From: Thermodesulfovibrionia bacterium
Lineage (GTDB): Bacteria; Nitrospirota; Thermodesulfovibrionia; UBA6902
NCBI GenBank assembly: GCA_947258735.1
Contig: CAMYJJ010000011.1
Location: 1-27,577, forward strand
DNA: 27,577 nt
Reading direction: 5' to 3'
Shown here one piece after another: positions 8,860 through 17,374 of the stretch (the stretch's first letter is position 1; each line of letters begins with the position of its first letter). Under the pieces are notes generated by a model that saw nothing but the letters and a program-made list of their open reading frames with translations, had not been told where the DNA came from and ran no database searches. The translations under genes were made by a program, and so were the position numbers.

Positions 8860-10908
8860 TCAGTTAACTGGCAGGCTTATGACAAACTTCGATCCCTTGT
8901 TCAGTTCGCTGTCTACCGTAAGGAGCCCGCCGAGTTTCTCGATTATGTTCTGGCTTACTGCAAGCCCGAGACCTGTCCCCTTTTCCCTGGTTGTGTAAAG
9001 CGGATCAAATATTCTTGCGAGGTTCTCTTTTGAAATGCCTTCGCCTGTATCTTCAAATGACAGGACAACAGTATCATTTTCCATACTGCTCCGGATCGTG
9101 AGAGTTCCTCCATCAGGCATGGCATCAGCCGCATTTAATACAATATTTACCAGTACCTGGGAGAGCTGGTTGGCATCGGTAGTTATCATAGGCAGACCCG
9201 GGTGCAGGTCCCGCATGATCGTGATGTTGTTGACTCCCTTATCATATTGAAGAAGGGAAAGCGTGTTCTCAATCAGTCCATTTACCTTGCAGGGTGTAAA
9301 TTCGGCCCGGGGTATGTTTGAAAAACCGGAAAGCTGCTTCAGTATTTCAGAAATTTTGTTTGTATATACATCAATAGTTTCCAGACTCTCCCTCTTAAAC
9401 TCGTCCTTTTCTTTCTCCTTTAACATATGCACAAAAGTAAAAACTGAGGTTAACGGGTTTCCTATTTCATCGACGATACCTGTTGTCAGTCTTCCGAGCA
9501 ATGCCAATTTCTCTGAATGCATCATCTGGTCTTCCATTTTCTTAATCTCTGTCACATCATCCACCAGCCGTATAAATCCCTGTCCTGCCTCTCCTGCCCC
9601 TTTCACAGGGGCGGTGGTAACCTGATAATATTTGTCGCTCTGTCCAAAGAGATTGGACAGCACATCTGTCTGCATGTTGTCAGCCTTATACGATCCGATA
9701 AGCTTGCAGTCAGAGAAGAAATCATCGCATCGCATCCCTGTTATGTCTTTGCCCACAATATTCTTCATCGTCTGGTTAATCCATAATATCGTTCGTTGAT
9801 TATCAATAAGCATAATGCCGCTTCCAATGGCAGTCACAACGGTATTAAGCTTTTCCTTTTCTGTTGTCAGTTCCTCTGTCCTTATCTGAACCTGATGCTC
9901 CAGTTGCTCGGCATGCCTCTTAAGGTCAATCTGGTGCTTTTCAATCTCTTCAGCACGAACTCTCTTCCTGTTCATCACGATCAGCACAGCCGACACAGCA
10001 GTTACAGCCATGAAGATCAATGCCGTCAGAAATAAATGAAATTTCCTTGATGACTGCATTGCCTTGGTAACCTCTGAATAGGGGGCAGATACAGTCACTA
10101 TCCACGGGGTGTCCCCGACCGATATGGTAGAAAAAGCAAGGACTTTATCTTCTCCTGTGGGGGCAACATAATTTCCATAATTATCTCCCTTCCCTTCGAT
10201 AATCTTCTTTTCCACATCAAAAGATGTATGACAGTTAAAACAGGATGTATCGGTTCTGTATAGATTCCTGCCCACCATATCAGGCTGGGAAGGATGGTAA
10301 AGGAGGTTTCCCTTGCCGTCCATCATCCATGCATACCCGCTTGAGCCGGATTTAATGGGCTCAAGAAATTCTCTTGCAAGGTCCTGAATATCTATAGACG
10401 TGATAATGGCACCGATGAGCGAATCAAATCGACACACCGGTATAATAATATTGATTCGTTTTGCATTCTGCTTTATCTGAAGATCACTTGGACATGACCT
10501 TTTAGCAATGTCAATAATTTCCGTATTCGTGGGAATATTCTTGTTATCACGTCCTTCAAAGGCCACCAAACCCTCTGTAAAGATCGTCTTTCCTTCGCTG
10601 TCTAAATATTTTATACCCAACTTTATTTTCCCAAGGTTTCTTAAGAAGAATTTCGTGAGAAACTGATAGAGCGACTCATTATTAACCCTGAATAAGGACA
10701 CAAGCTGGGAGATACTGAACATCTCTTCCTTTACTCTGTTTATATAGGCCTGTATATTCGAAGCTTCTGACCTGGCCAGGAGTAACTGCTGTTTATTGAA
10801 CTGATCTGCCATTTCCATCCGAAGAGTATTCTGAAAAGTCACGCTCAGCAATAATATCCCAGATATAATGATCACAAGAAAGGCTATGATTATAATTTGT
10901 GCCTTCAT
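8860..10908 (-). CDS. Membrane histidine-kinase-like sensor: Cache with CxxCH, PAS, H-box without His
   Basis: A 682-residue inner-membrane sensor. Order: membrane helix (about 5-26); periplasmic Cache-type domain (about 30-290) containing CFNCH (Cys223-His227), a c-type haem attachment motif; second helix (about 297-320); coiled coil; PAS (about 365-460) with two Cys; DHp (about 465-530); HATPase (about 570-682) with N box (NQLSQVLVNIVLNAADAM), DTGEGIS and GTGLGLAV. The DHp reads GIVDEIGNPLT where kinases have VAHEINNPLT: residue 480 (codon 9469-9471, GAT) is Asp instead of the phosphoacceptor His. The ATP-binding part looks intact, so it may bind ATP but should not autophosphorylate in the usual way. 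It starts at ATG 10908, just after a possible TTG at 10911 and the regulator's stop codon, so the two are co-translated. Confidence 0.85.
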   Translation of the reverse strand: MKAQIIIIAFLVIIISGILLLSVTFQNTLRMEMADQFNKQQLLLARSEASNIQAYINRVKEEMFSISQLVSLFRVNNESLYQFLTKFFLRNLGKIKLGIKYLDSEGKTIFTEGLVAFEGRDNKNIPTNTEIIDIAKRSCPSDLQIKQNAKRINIIIPVCRFDSLIGAIITSIDIQDLAREFLEPIKSGSSGYAWMMDGKGNLLYHPSQPDMVGRNLYRTDTSCFNCHTSFDVEKKIIEGKGDNYGNYVAPTGEDKVLAFSTISVGDTPWIVTVSAPYSEVTKAMQSSRKFHLFLTALIFMAVTAVSAVLIVMNRKRVRAEEIEKHQIDLKRHAEQLEHQVQIRTEELTTEKEKLNTVVTAIGSGIMLIDNQRTILWINQTMKNIVGKDITGMRCDDFFSDCKLIGSYKADNMQTDVLSNLFGQSDKYYQVTTAPVKGAGEAGQGFIRLVDDVTEIKKMEDQMMHSEKLALLGRLTTGIVDEIGNPLTSVFTFVHMLKEKEKDEFKRESLETIDVYTNKISEILKQLSGFSNIPRAEFTPCKVNGLIENTLSLLQYDKGVNNITIMRDLHPGLPMITTDANQLSQVLVNIVLNAADAMPDGGTLTIRSSMENDTVVLSFEDTGEGISKENLARIFDPLYTTREKGTGLGLAVSQNIIEKLGGLLTVDSELNKGSKFVISLPVN

Positions 10909-10911
10909 CAA

Positions 10912-12276
10912 TTATTCGATTCCCATTAATTTAATTTTTTTCCATAGCGTGACCCTGCTGATCCCGAGCTGCTTTGCAGCGAGTGTTTTGTTCCCTTTAC
11001 TTTGAGTAAGTGCAGCCCTGATCCGTTCCCGGTCAATACTGCCTCCCTCAGCCGGATGAGGGTGTATGCTCTCGGGCATTTTCTCATGTATAAGATACTC
11101 CGGCAGATCAGAGACTTCAATCATGTCTCCTTTACAGGTAACAGCACTGTGCTCAAGGGCGTTTATAAGCCGCCTCACATTGCCCGGCCATGGGAAGTTT
11201 ATGAGCATTTCCATTGCAGGGGGGCTGATACTCCGGATCTTTTTGTTATTGGCAGCAGAGATTTTTTTCAGATAATGAAAAGCAATAAGAGGGATGTCTT
11301 CCCGCCTCTCTCTCAGGGGCGGAGCCTTGATAACTATGGAGTTGATCCTGTACAGCAGGTCTTCCCTGAATTTGCCTGTATGCATCAGATAGTTCAGGTC
11401 TTTATTCGTGGCGGATATGAGCCGTATATCAACGGAAATCGGCTCATGGTCCCCGACCCGTTCCACCACCTTTTCTTCAAGGACCCTCAACAGTTTGACC
11501 TGCATGGTCATGGGCATATCTCCAATTTCATCAAGGAAAATGGTGCCGTTATCAGAAGCTTCAAACCTCCCAACCCTGTCATTGACCGCACCGGTGAATG
11601 CCCCTTTTTTGTGTCCAAAGAGCTCACTTTCCAGAAGCTGTTCATTAAGTGAGGCACAGTTCATCTGAATGAACGGACCGTCTTTGCGCCTGCTAAGTTT
11701 GTGTAAGGCATGGGCCACAAGGTTTTTGCCGGCGCCGCTTTCTCCCATAATCAGTGCCGGGGCCTCGCTTTGAGAAGCATTTCGTATATGCTCATATAAT
11801 CTCTGCATGGGGTTACTTTTTCCAAGCAGCCCCATAAACCAGTATTCCTTTCGTAACTCCTGCTTGATGTCCTGCAGTTCCATTTCTTTTTTATAAAATG
11901 AAGTGATATCTGTCATGGACTCAATAGTGCCGATTATCTCTCCATTATTGTCCCTTACAACAACTGCGTTTTTTAAAAGGCGGACAGAACGTCCGTCTCC
12001 AGATCTGATGGTGCATTCCTTGTTATAGACAGCACCGAATTCGACCAGCTGGGAGTCTCTGTGACTGCCTGAATCGTTTAAAACCACACAGGCATCACAA
12101 TTAAAGAGCGAGCATTTTTTACCTATGACCTCTTCCTTTTTATAACCGGTGATTTCTTCCGCAGCCCGGTTGAACAGCTGGACATACCCTTCGTTGTCCA
12201 CAACCATAAGGCCATCTCTCATGGTCTCAAATACTTCAGGTAAAAATTGAGGATTTTTTAGGAACTTATCTATCAT
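10912..12276 (-). CDS. PAS-containing sigma-54-dependent transcriptional activator without receiver domain
   Basis: An NtrC/NifA-class enhancer-binding protein of 454 residues that would remodel sigma-54 RNA polymerase. Order: PAS domain (about 10-130) with a Cys cluster Cys55-x4-Cys60-x2-Cys63; AAA+ domain (about 150-385) with Walker A GESGAGKN, the sigma-54 contact loop GAFTGA, Walker B GTIFLDEIGD and LRERREDI; and a C-terminal Fis-type helix-turn-helix (about 412-454, NKTLAAKQLGISRVTLWKK). There is no REC domain, so input must come through PAS or a partner protein. The Walker A differs slightly from the usual GESGTGKE but keeps the P-loop Lys. It is first in a two-gene operon with the sensor, and divergent from the usp genes, with a palindrome directly upstream of its start that suggests autoregulation. 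Confidence 0.93.
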   Translation of the reverse strand: MIDKFLKNPQFLPEVFETMRDGLMVVDNEGYVQLFNRAAEEITGYKKEEVIGKKCSLFNCDACVVLNDSGSHRDSQLVEFGAVYNKECTIRSGDGRSVRLLKNAVVVRDNNGEIIGTIESMTDITSFYKKEMELQDIKQELRKEYWFMGLLGKSNPMQRLYEHIRNASQSEAPALIMGESGAGKNLVAHALHKLSRRKDGPFIQMNCASLNEQLLESELFGHKKGAFTGAVNDRVGRFEASDNGTIFLDEIGDMPMTMQVKLLRVLEEKVVERVGDHEPISVDIRLISATNKDLNYLMHTGKFREDLLYRINSIVIKAPPLRERREDIPLIAFHYLKKISAANNKKIRSISPPAMEMLINFPWPGNVRRLINALEHSAVTCKGDMIEVSDLPEYLIHEKMPESIHPHPAEGGSIDRERIRAALTQSKGNKTLAAKQLGISRVTLWKKIKLMGIE

Positions 12277-12364
12277 CTTAACGTGTTAAGGTATCGAAAG
12301 ATCGTTAATCTATGTAAACACCTGTTAAGTGATGTTAATGTTGACCTTAACAAATAAACGTTAA
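12277..12364. promoter_or_regulatory. Cluster of GTTAA half-sites: likely upstream activator sequences
   Basis: Seven GTTAA/TTAAC half-sites lie in 88 bp: the palindrome CTTAAC-GT-GTTAAG (12277-12290), single GTTAA at 12304, 12324, 12334 and 12360, and TTAAC at 12347 forming a second inverted pair with 12334-12338. They are about 70-160 bp upstream of the -24/-12 promoter, the usual place for enhancer sites of sigma-54 activators. The first palindrome also abuts the regulator's own start codon. The link to the neighbouring activator is inference. Confidence 0.6.
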
Positions 12365-12436
12365 TCAGTCAATAAAAAAATGATGCTATGTATATAACTT
12401 GCTAATTTTAAAGAATACATCGTTTTTTAATGAATC

Positions 12437-12452
12437 TGGCATTAGACTTGCA
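12437..12452 (+). promoter_or_regulatory. Sigma-54 (-24/-12) promoter for the usp-usp-yeeE genes
   Basis: TGGCATTAGACTTGCA has the invariant GG and GC dinucleotides separated by exactly 10 bases and matches the consensus TGGCAC-N5-TTGCA at all but one informative position. It lies 64 bp before the first UspA gene and downstream of the half-site cluster, in the divergent region shared with a sigma-54 activator gene. Confidence 0.85.
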
Positions 12453-12515
12453 TTATGTTAAGCAATTCTAACGAGTTTCCAATTTTAAAAAAACACCAGA
12501 TGTATTGAGGACAAC

Positions 12516-13079
12516 ATGAACAGAGTGTTAATTGCAGTGGACAGCACAAAAAACTCAAAAGCAGTCATTTCTACCTTTATTAATTCTACCAGTAATGTAA
12601 AGGAGATCATACTGGTTCATGTGCAAAGACTCGCGGGAATGTCATTGATCATTGATATGCTTGGAGAAGCAGAACTGGCCACGTTGAAGGAATCGTTAAT
12701 CGGCACCGCCCATAAAAAAGATCTGGATGACAGAGCTGATATGATTATTAACCATTATAAAAGAGAACTTAAAGCTCAGGGAATTTCAAGAATCACTATA
12801 TTCGTTAAATCAGGGCATCCTGCTGAGGAAATCCTTAAGGTTGCGGATGATGCTGATGTTGATTTAATTCTTCTCGGATATGTCGGACTGAGCGGATTTG
12901 GCAGGCTCTTCACGGGATCCATAGCATCAGATGTGCAGAAAAAAACAACCGTCCCTGTAATCGTAGCAACAAAACCTATTACCTGCGAAGAACAGTACAG
13001 CTGGAAAGACGCGTACAATGCCATTACGGTTACATCACTGATTGTAATAGCCATGTTCCTGCTTGGCGTTATGCTGTAA
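12516..13079 (+). CDS. UspA-family universal stress protein with C-terminal membrane helix
   Basis: The protein (187 residues) has the Usp alpha/beta fold: an opening MNRVLIAVDSTKNSKAV strand with the Asp typical of ATP-binding members, and the C-terminal nucleotide motif G-x2-G-x9-GS (GYVGLSGFGRLFTGS) followed by a VPVIVA strand. Unusually, after the Usp domain ends near residue 150 there is a linker and then a hydrophobic helix (about 165-187, AITVTSLIVIAMFLLGVML) that ends the protein, suggesting tail-anchoring in the inner membrane with the Usp domain in the cytoplasm. It is the first gene after the sigma-54 promoter, and a second Usp gene follows within 60 bp. It and the next protein share segments (MIDMLG.. 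versus MIDMLS.., ATLKES), so they are paralogues. Confidence 0.9.
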   Translation: MNRVLIAVDSTKNSKAVISTFINSTSNVKEIILVHVQRLAGMSLIIDMLGEAELATLKESLIGTAHKKDLDDRADMIINHYKRELKAQGISRITIFVKSGHPAEEILKVADDADVDLILLGYVGLSGFGRLFTGSIASDVQKKTTVPVIVATKPITCEEQYSWKDAYNAITVTSLIVIAMFLLGVML

Positions 13080-13136
13080 GCAGGAATATATAATGAATAA
13101 ATGCGTATAAATGTTAACACCATAAAGGAGGAAACA

Positions 13137-13652
13137 ATGGAAAAAGTATTGATAGCCGTAGACGAAACAAAGGGATCAAAGAGTGTACTTGGCGTATTCA
13201 ATAACCTGGTCAGACCGCCTAAAGAGGTCCTGCTTCTGCATGTTCAGAAACTGGAGGGGAAGTCCATGATGATAGACATGCTCAGTGACCATGAGCTGGC
13301 TACATTGAAGGAATCCATGGAAGGTAATGAATATAAGGAAAAACTGGACTTGCAATCCGAGAAAATCCTTGCCTATTACAGGAAAGAATTTGAAAACAGT
13401 GGTCTTGTCAGTGTAAAGACCATCACAAGAGCCGGCATTCCGTCTGATGAAATACTGAAAGTTGCCGAAGAAGAGAGCGTTGACCTTATCGTCGTTGGCG
13501 GTAAAGGAAATAAAGGGCTGAACAGAATAATAACCGGCTGCGTAAGCAAGCATGTTGAAAGAAATGCATCAGTTCCTGTCATCGTGAACAAGCCGGAAGC
13601 AAAAGATAAAGCTGTGCAAGGCATTAAAGACGTTGCGCCGCAGTTCAGCTAA
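13137..13652 (+). CDS. UspA-family universal stress protein
   Basis: A soluble Usp-fold protein of 171 residues, paralogous to the preceding gene (shared HVQ/MIDML/ATLKES blocks). It begins MEKVLIAVDETKGSKSV and has a nucleotide motif G-x2-G-x9-G (GGKGNKGLNRIITGC) in which the final Ser/Thr is Cys, so ATP binding is likely but not certain. The frame stays open upstream to an ATG at 13101, but the ATG at 13137 is preceded by an excellent AAGGAGG at the right distance and is preferred. It lacks the membrane tail of its neighbour. It is co-directional with the upstream Usp gene and the downstream transporter, and is probably in the same sigma-54-driven transcript. Confidence 0.9.
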   Translation: MEKVLIAVDETKGSKSVLGVFNNLVRPPKEVLLLHVQKLEGKSMMIDMLSDHELATLKESMEGNEYKEKLDLQSEKILAYYRKEFENSGLVSVKTITRAGIPSDEILKVAEEESVDLIVVGGKGNKGLNRIITGCVSKHVERNASVPVIVNKPEAKDKAVQGIKDVAPQFS

Positions 13653-13721
13653 GAGAATTGCAGTTACATGTAAACAGGCATAGCCTGTAAAACAATTAAT
13701 GTATTTCGTAGAGGGAGGCAC

Positions 13722-14804
13722 ATGCCACATAACGCTTACATGTCGGCCTTTTCAGCAGTGATCGTCGGTCTCATGCTCGGGTTCATTTTGCAGCGCGGCC
13801 GTTTCTGCCTGAATTCCGCATTCAGAGACATCATATTCATGGAAGACCTGGATTTGTTCAGGGCTTACCTGCTCTGTGTTGTCGTAGCAATCCTGGGGAC
13901 GAACCTTCTTGAAGACGCCGGTCTTATCATGACCTTAAACCAGTCCGGCCAGCTTGTTTCAACCGGGATTATGCGTCAGAATTTTCTTCCGATTGCAAAC
14001 ATAGCCGGCGGCTTTCTCTTTGGTCTGGGAATAGTCATGGCCGGAGGCTGTGCAAGCGGGATTGTCTACAGGCTCGGCGAAGGACAGATGTCAGCTCTCA
14101 TGGCGATCTTCGGGTTTTTCTTCGGAGTGGTTACAACAACCAGCGGAATGCTCAAACCGCTTCACCAGGCACTTGGAAACTACAAAATTACGGTCTTCGG
14201 AAAAATGAACCCGGCAATCTGGGACCTGTTCGGAGGCGGCCTGCAGGCGAAATGGGTAACCATCGCTGCCTTTTCGATAGGGGCCCTGATTTTTGTATTT
14301 AAAGGTAAGCCCACCTTTGGAAAAACCAGAAACGGATATTCCTGGGGACTGACGGGTATCCTTGTCGGCCTGATCACAGTACTTGCATGGGTTGTGTCTT
14401 CCCTGTTCGGTGGTGGCCCAAGAGGACTGGCCATCACCACACCGATGAGAGAGTTCTTCAGTACGGTGCTCTATAACAGCTCCCATTCCCCTTTTCAGGA
14501 ATACAGCTTCCTGGGCATCTTCAAGGGCACATGGGGAGTATTTTTTATCCTGGCCATCCCGCTGGGAGCTGCTGTCAGCGCTCTGCACCTGAAAGAGTTT
14601 AAGTGGAAGATCGCATCAGCCCAGGAAATTATCACCGTGCTTTTCGGAAGTTTTCTTATGGGTATAGGGGCGGTCATTGCCGGTGGTTGTAACCTGGGCC
14701 ATGGAGTCACAGGCATGTCCACCATGGCCATTTCAAGCCTGGTAGCTATTACCGCTATTGTAATGGGGAACTGGACTATGGCCTATTTCAAATTTATGCG
14801 ATAA
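13722..14804 (+). CDS. YeeE/YedE-family (DUF395) membrane transporter, probable sulfur-compound uptake
   Basis: A polytopic inner-membrane protein of 360 residues with two homologous halves. The family includes TsuA, a thiosulfate transporter, and PmpA/PmpB-type proteins; conserved Cys residues in the pore handle thiosulfate or related sulfur species. Seen here: LGFILQRGRFCLNSAFRD near the N-terminus, GIVMAGGCASGIVYRLGEG in the first half, and AVIAGGCNLGHGVTGM in the second half, the family's Cys-bearing signatures. A ribosome binding site GGGAGG precedes the start, and a terminator follows 45 bp after the stop. Being the last gene behind two Usp genes under a sigma-54 promoter, it is probably the transport output of the module. 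The exact substrate cannot be told from sequence. Confidence 0.88.
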   Translation: MPHNAYMSAFSAVIVGLMLGFILQRGRFCLNSAFRDIIFMEDLDLFRAYLLCVVVAILGTNLLEDAGLIMTLNQSGQLVSTGIMRQNFLPIANIAGGFLFGLGIVMAGGCASGIVYRLGEGQMSALMAIFGFFFGVVTTTSGMLKPLHQALGNYKITVFGKMNPAIWDLFGGGLQAKWVTIAAFSIGALIFVFKGKPTFGKTRNGYSWGLTGILVGLITVLAWVVSSLFGGGPRGLAITTPMREFFSTVLYNSSHSPFQEYSFLGIFKGTWGVFFILAIPLGAAVSALHLKEFKWKIASAQEIITVLFGSFLMGIGAVIAGGCNLGHGVTGMSTMAISSLVAITAIVMGNWTMAYFKFMR

Positions 14805-14848
14805 CCTGGTTCGGATCAGACATGAAATCTCATGTGATGAACAATCAT

Positions 14849-14879
14849 AAAAGGGCAAGAGTACATCTCTTGCCCTTTT
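14849..14879. terminator. Rho-independent terminator, probably bidirectional
   Basis: A perfect 13-bp inverted repeat, AAAAGGGCAAGAG / CTCTTGCCCTTTT (14849-14861 and 14867-14879), with a 5-base loop. T residues end the plus strand and the A residues at its start give a T-run on the minus strand. It lies between the convergent YeeE-type gene and typA and can serve both. Confidence 0.9.
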
Positions 14880-15040
14880 ATATTGCCTGGCGTTCATCAG
14901 GCCAATATTAGTCTCGTGCATTTTAACGTGTACACCTTCAGGCCGGGAACAACTACCTGCGTAACTTCATTTTACTGAAGCAGATAATCCGGAGTACGGT
15001 TGTTGTCATTCCGGGCAAAGCAGCAGTGTACAGTGCTTCA

Positions 15041-16846
15041 TCAACTCTTCCACTTCGGTCTTTTATTAGCTTCAAGCACCCGCTTTCTGAGCCTGACAGA
15101 CAGGGGGGTTACTTCTATAAGTTCATCTTCCTTTATAAATTCTATTGACTGCTCAAGGGTCAGCAGTCTAGGAGGGACCAGCTGCAATGCCTCATCAGAT
15201 CCGGATGCACGCATGTTGGTAAGCTTCTTCTCCTTTGTCACATTGACATCAAGATCATTTTCCCGGGAATTCTCCCCTATTACCATACCTTCATAGACCG
15301 GGAGCCCTTCTTTGATAAATAAAACGCCTCTCGGCTGAAGGTGATGAAGCGCATAGGTCGTGGATGTTCCCTTTCTGTCAGCTACCAGGGCGCCGGTCTG
15401 TCTTGCTGACATCGGACCGAACCATGGCTCATACCCGTCAAAGAGATGGTTCAAAAGACCGGTCCCTCGCGTGTCCGTTAAGAACTGAGACCTGAACCCT
15501 ATGAGACCACGTGAGGGAATCCTGAACTCCAGCCTGACCCTTCCGTTTCCATTGTTCTGCATCTTCTGCATCTTTCCCTTTCTCATGCCGAGCTGCTGGG
15601 TCACGACTCCCACGAATGCTTCAGGAACATCAATCACTAGAAGCTCCATGGGTTCATGCTTTGCGCCGTTTATATTTTTTGTTATAGTTTCGGGCATGGA
15701 AACCGAGAGTTCATACCCCTCACGCCGCATCATTTCTATCAGTATGGCAAGCTGCAGTTCACCACGGCCCATAACCTTAAAGGCATCGGCATTGCTGAAG
15801 TCCACCCTGATAGACACATTATAGAGAAGCTCTTTTTCCAGTCTCTCCCGAAGGTTTCGGGATGTCACATACTTCCCGTCTTTTCCGGCAAACGGTGATG
15901 AGTTAACAGAAAAGACCATAGATATGGTCGGTTCATCGACTTTAATACGCGGCAAAGGCATAGGATGTTCAAAATCAGTAATTGTGTCTCCGATGTTTAT
16001 CCCCTCAATTCCTGCAAGCGCAATAATTTCTCCTACAGAAGCCTCTTTTGCCTCTTTTCTGTCCAGCCCGTCAAATGTATAAATCGATGATATCTTTGTT
16101 TTCACTTCCTCATCATCACTATTAACCACAACTACCTGATCACCCACCCTGACCGTGCCGGAAAATAACCTGCCGATCGCAAGTCTTCCCACATAATCGT
16201 TGTAATCTATATTGGTAACAAGAAGCTGTAAAGGTTCACTGCTGTCACCCTCAGGGGCCGGAACAGTATCGATTACCAGATTAAAAAGCGGTCTCAGATC
16301 AGTCGCATCATCTTCCAGCTCCAGCTTTGCAATCCCGTCTTTTGCATTTGTATAGACAATGGGAAACTCCAGCTGTTCTTCAGAAGCATCAAGGTCTATA
16401 AACAGGTCATAGACTTCATTAAGGACCTCCTGGATCCTGGCGTCAGCCCTGTCTATTTTGTTTATAACAAGGATGGGCGGAAGACCAAGCTCAAGCGCCT
16501 TTTTTAATACAAACCGTGTCTGCGGCAGCGGGCCTTCTGAAGAATCGACAAGGAGAAGTACCCCATCTGCCATCTTCATTGTTCTCTCCACCTCACCTCC
16601 GAAATCTGCATGTCCGGGAGTATCAACTATATTTATCTTTACCCCTTCATACTCAACAGCAGTATTCTTTGCCATTATGGTAATTCCCTTTTCTCTCTCA
16701 AGGTCAATGTTATCCATCACCCTTTCCCGTACTGTTTCATTTGAGCGGAAAATACCTGCCTGCTGGAGCATACCGTCTAACAGCGTGGTCTTGCCATGAT
16801 CGACATGGGCAATAATGGCTATGTTTCTTAAGTTGTCATGTTTCAT
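15041..16846 (-). CDS. typA: TypA/BipA ribosome-associated GTPase
   Basis: TypA (BipA) is an EF-G-like translational GTPase that binds the ribosome and acts in ribosome assembly and stress or cold adaptation. The 601-residue length is normal. Seen: G1 [15 protein letters not shown], the G2-region EKGITI, G3 [13 protein letters not shown]4 NKIDR, and the family-specific C-terminal segments [20 protein letters not shown] and [22 protein letters not shown]. It is a single gene, convergent with the YeeE-type gene and divergent from the pilB-like gene. The upstream AGAGGT is about 15 bases from the start, a weak site. The assignment is firm. Confidence 0.97.
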   Translation of the reverse strand: MKHDNLRNIAIIAHVDHGKTTLLDGMLQQAGIFRSNETVRERVMDNIDLEREKGITIMAKNTAVEYEGVKINIVDTPGHADFGGEVERTMKMADGVLLLVDSSEGPLPQTRFVLKKALELGLPPILVINKIDRADARIQEVLNEVYDLFIDLDASEEQLEFPIVYTNAKDGIAKLELEDDATDLRPLFNLVIDTVPAPEGDSSEPLQLLVTNIDYNDYVGRLAIGRLFSGTVRVGDQVVVVNSDDEEVKTKISSIYTFDGLDRKEAKEASVGEIIALAGIEGINIGDTITDFEHPMPLPRIKVDEPTISMVFSVNSSPFAGKDGKYVTSRNLRERLEKELLYNVSIRVDFSNADAFKVMGRGELQLAILIEMMRREGYELSVSMPETITKNINGAKHEPMELLVIDVPEAFVGVVTQQLGMRKGKMQKMQNNGNGRVRLEFRIPSRGLIGFRSQFLTDTRGTGLLNHLFDGYEPWFGPMSARQTGALVADRKGTSTTYALHHLQPRGVLFIKEGLPVYEGMVIGENSRENDLDVNVTKEKKLTNMRASGSDEALQLVPPRLLTLEQSIEFIKEDELIEVTPLSVRLRKRVLEANKRPKWKS

Positions 16847-17374
16847 GATGTCTTGATATTACCTCTTACCGTCTGATTATGAATTATGTTTGCTGGTATT
16901 CATATGCTATTTATTAACCGAATGCACCCGAACCACTGCTGTATTATATGAGGAACCGGGAATACGAACAGGAGGCTGGTGACATCAATAATGCGGTGTC
17001 ATTATAAACTATTTACGCATAAATATGCCATTGCACTTTATCCGTGATTGATACAGGGCTGCTGTGCAACAACCATGAGTTATCATTGAGTGTACTACTG
17101 TGACGGGACCCGACCTGAAATTACATAGCAATCATGTGCAGCGTTGATTTGTGATAAATATTACAAAGTCAACATATTGATTAATAAGGTTATTTCCCAT
17201 ATTCAGGAAACGGTGAATATCGCAGGCTAAAGATTTAATTTTTGATTACCGAAATGATACGTAACTTATTATTATTCATCAATGTCTGATTTGTATAGAG
17301 GGAAGAAGGGAATTGGAATTCAGCATGAGATACATTACATATAAAAAATATTACAACGATGGAGAGCTAAGTTA
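16847..17374. other. Divergent intergenic region typA - pilB (528 bp)
   Basis: No supportable gene is seen. The right part is AT-rich, as expected for promoters of both flanking genes, but I find no convincing -35/-10 pair, -24/-12 promoter or riboswitch. A GGAG about 10 bases before the ATG at 17375 is the ribosome binding site for the ATPase gene. Confidence 0.5.

Noticed and set aside
8617..9033. Open frame of 138 codons over the aroC/sensor junction
   Set aside because: Its first part is out-of-frame aroC and its last part is the antisense of the sensor's 3' end; only the GVIAKQL piece is meaningful, as a shifted continuation of aroC.
14091..14588. 165-codon open frame antisense to the YeeE-type gene
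   Set aside because: A shadow of the real membrane-protein gene; no ribosome binding site or recognisable protein features.
16847..17374. Possible c-di-GMP riboswitch before the pilus ATPase gene
   Set aside because: Such switches occur upstream of pilus genes in related bacteria, but the conserved core sequence and hairpin pairs were not found here.
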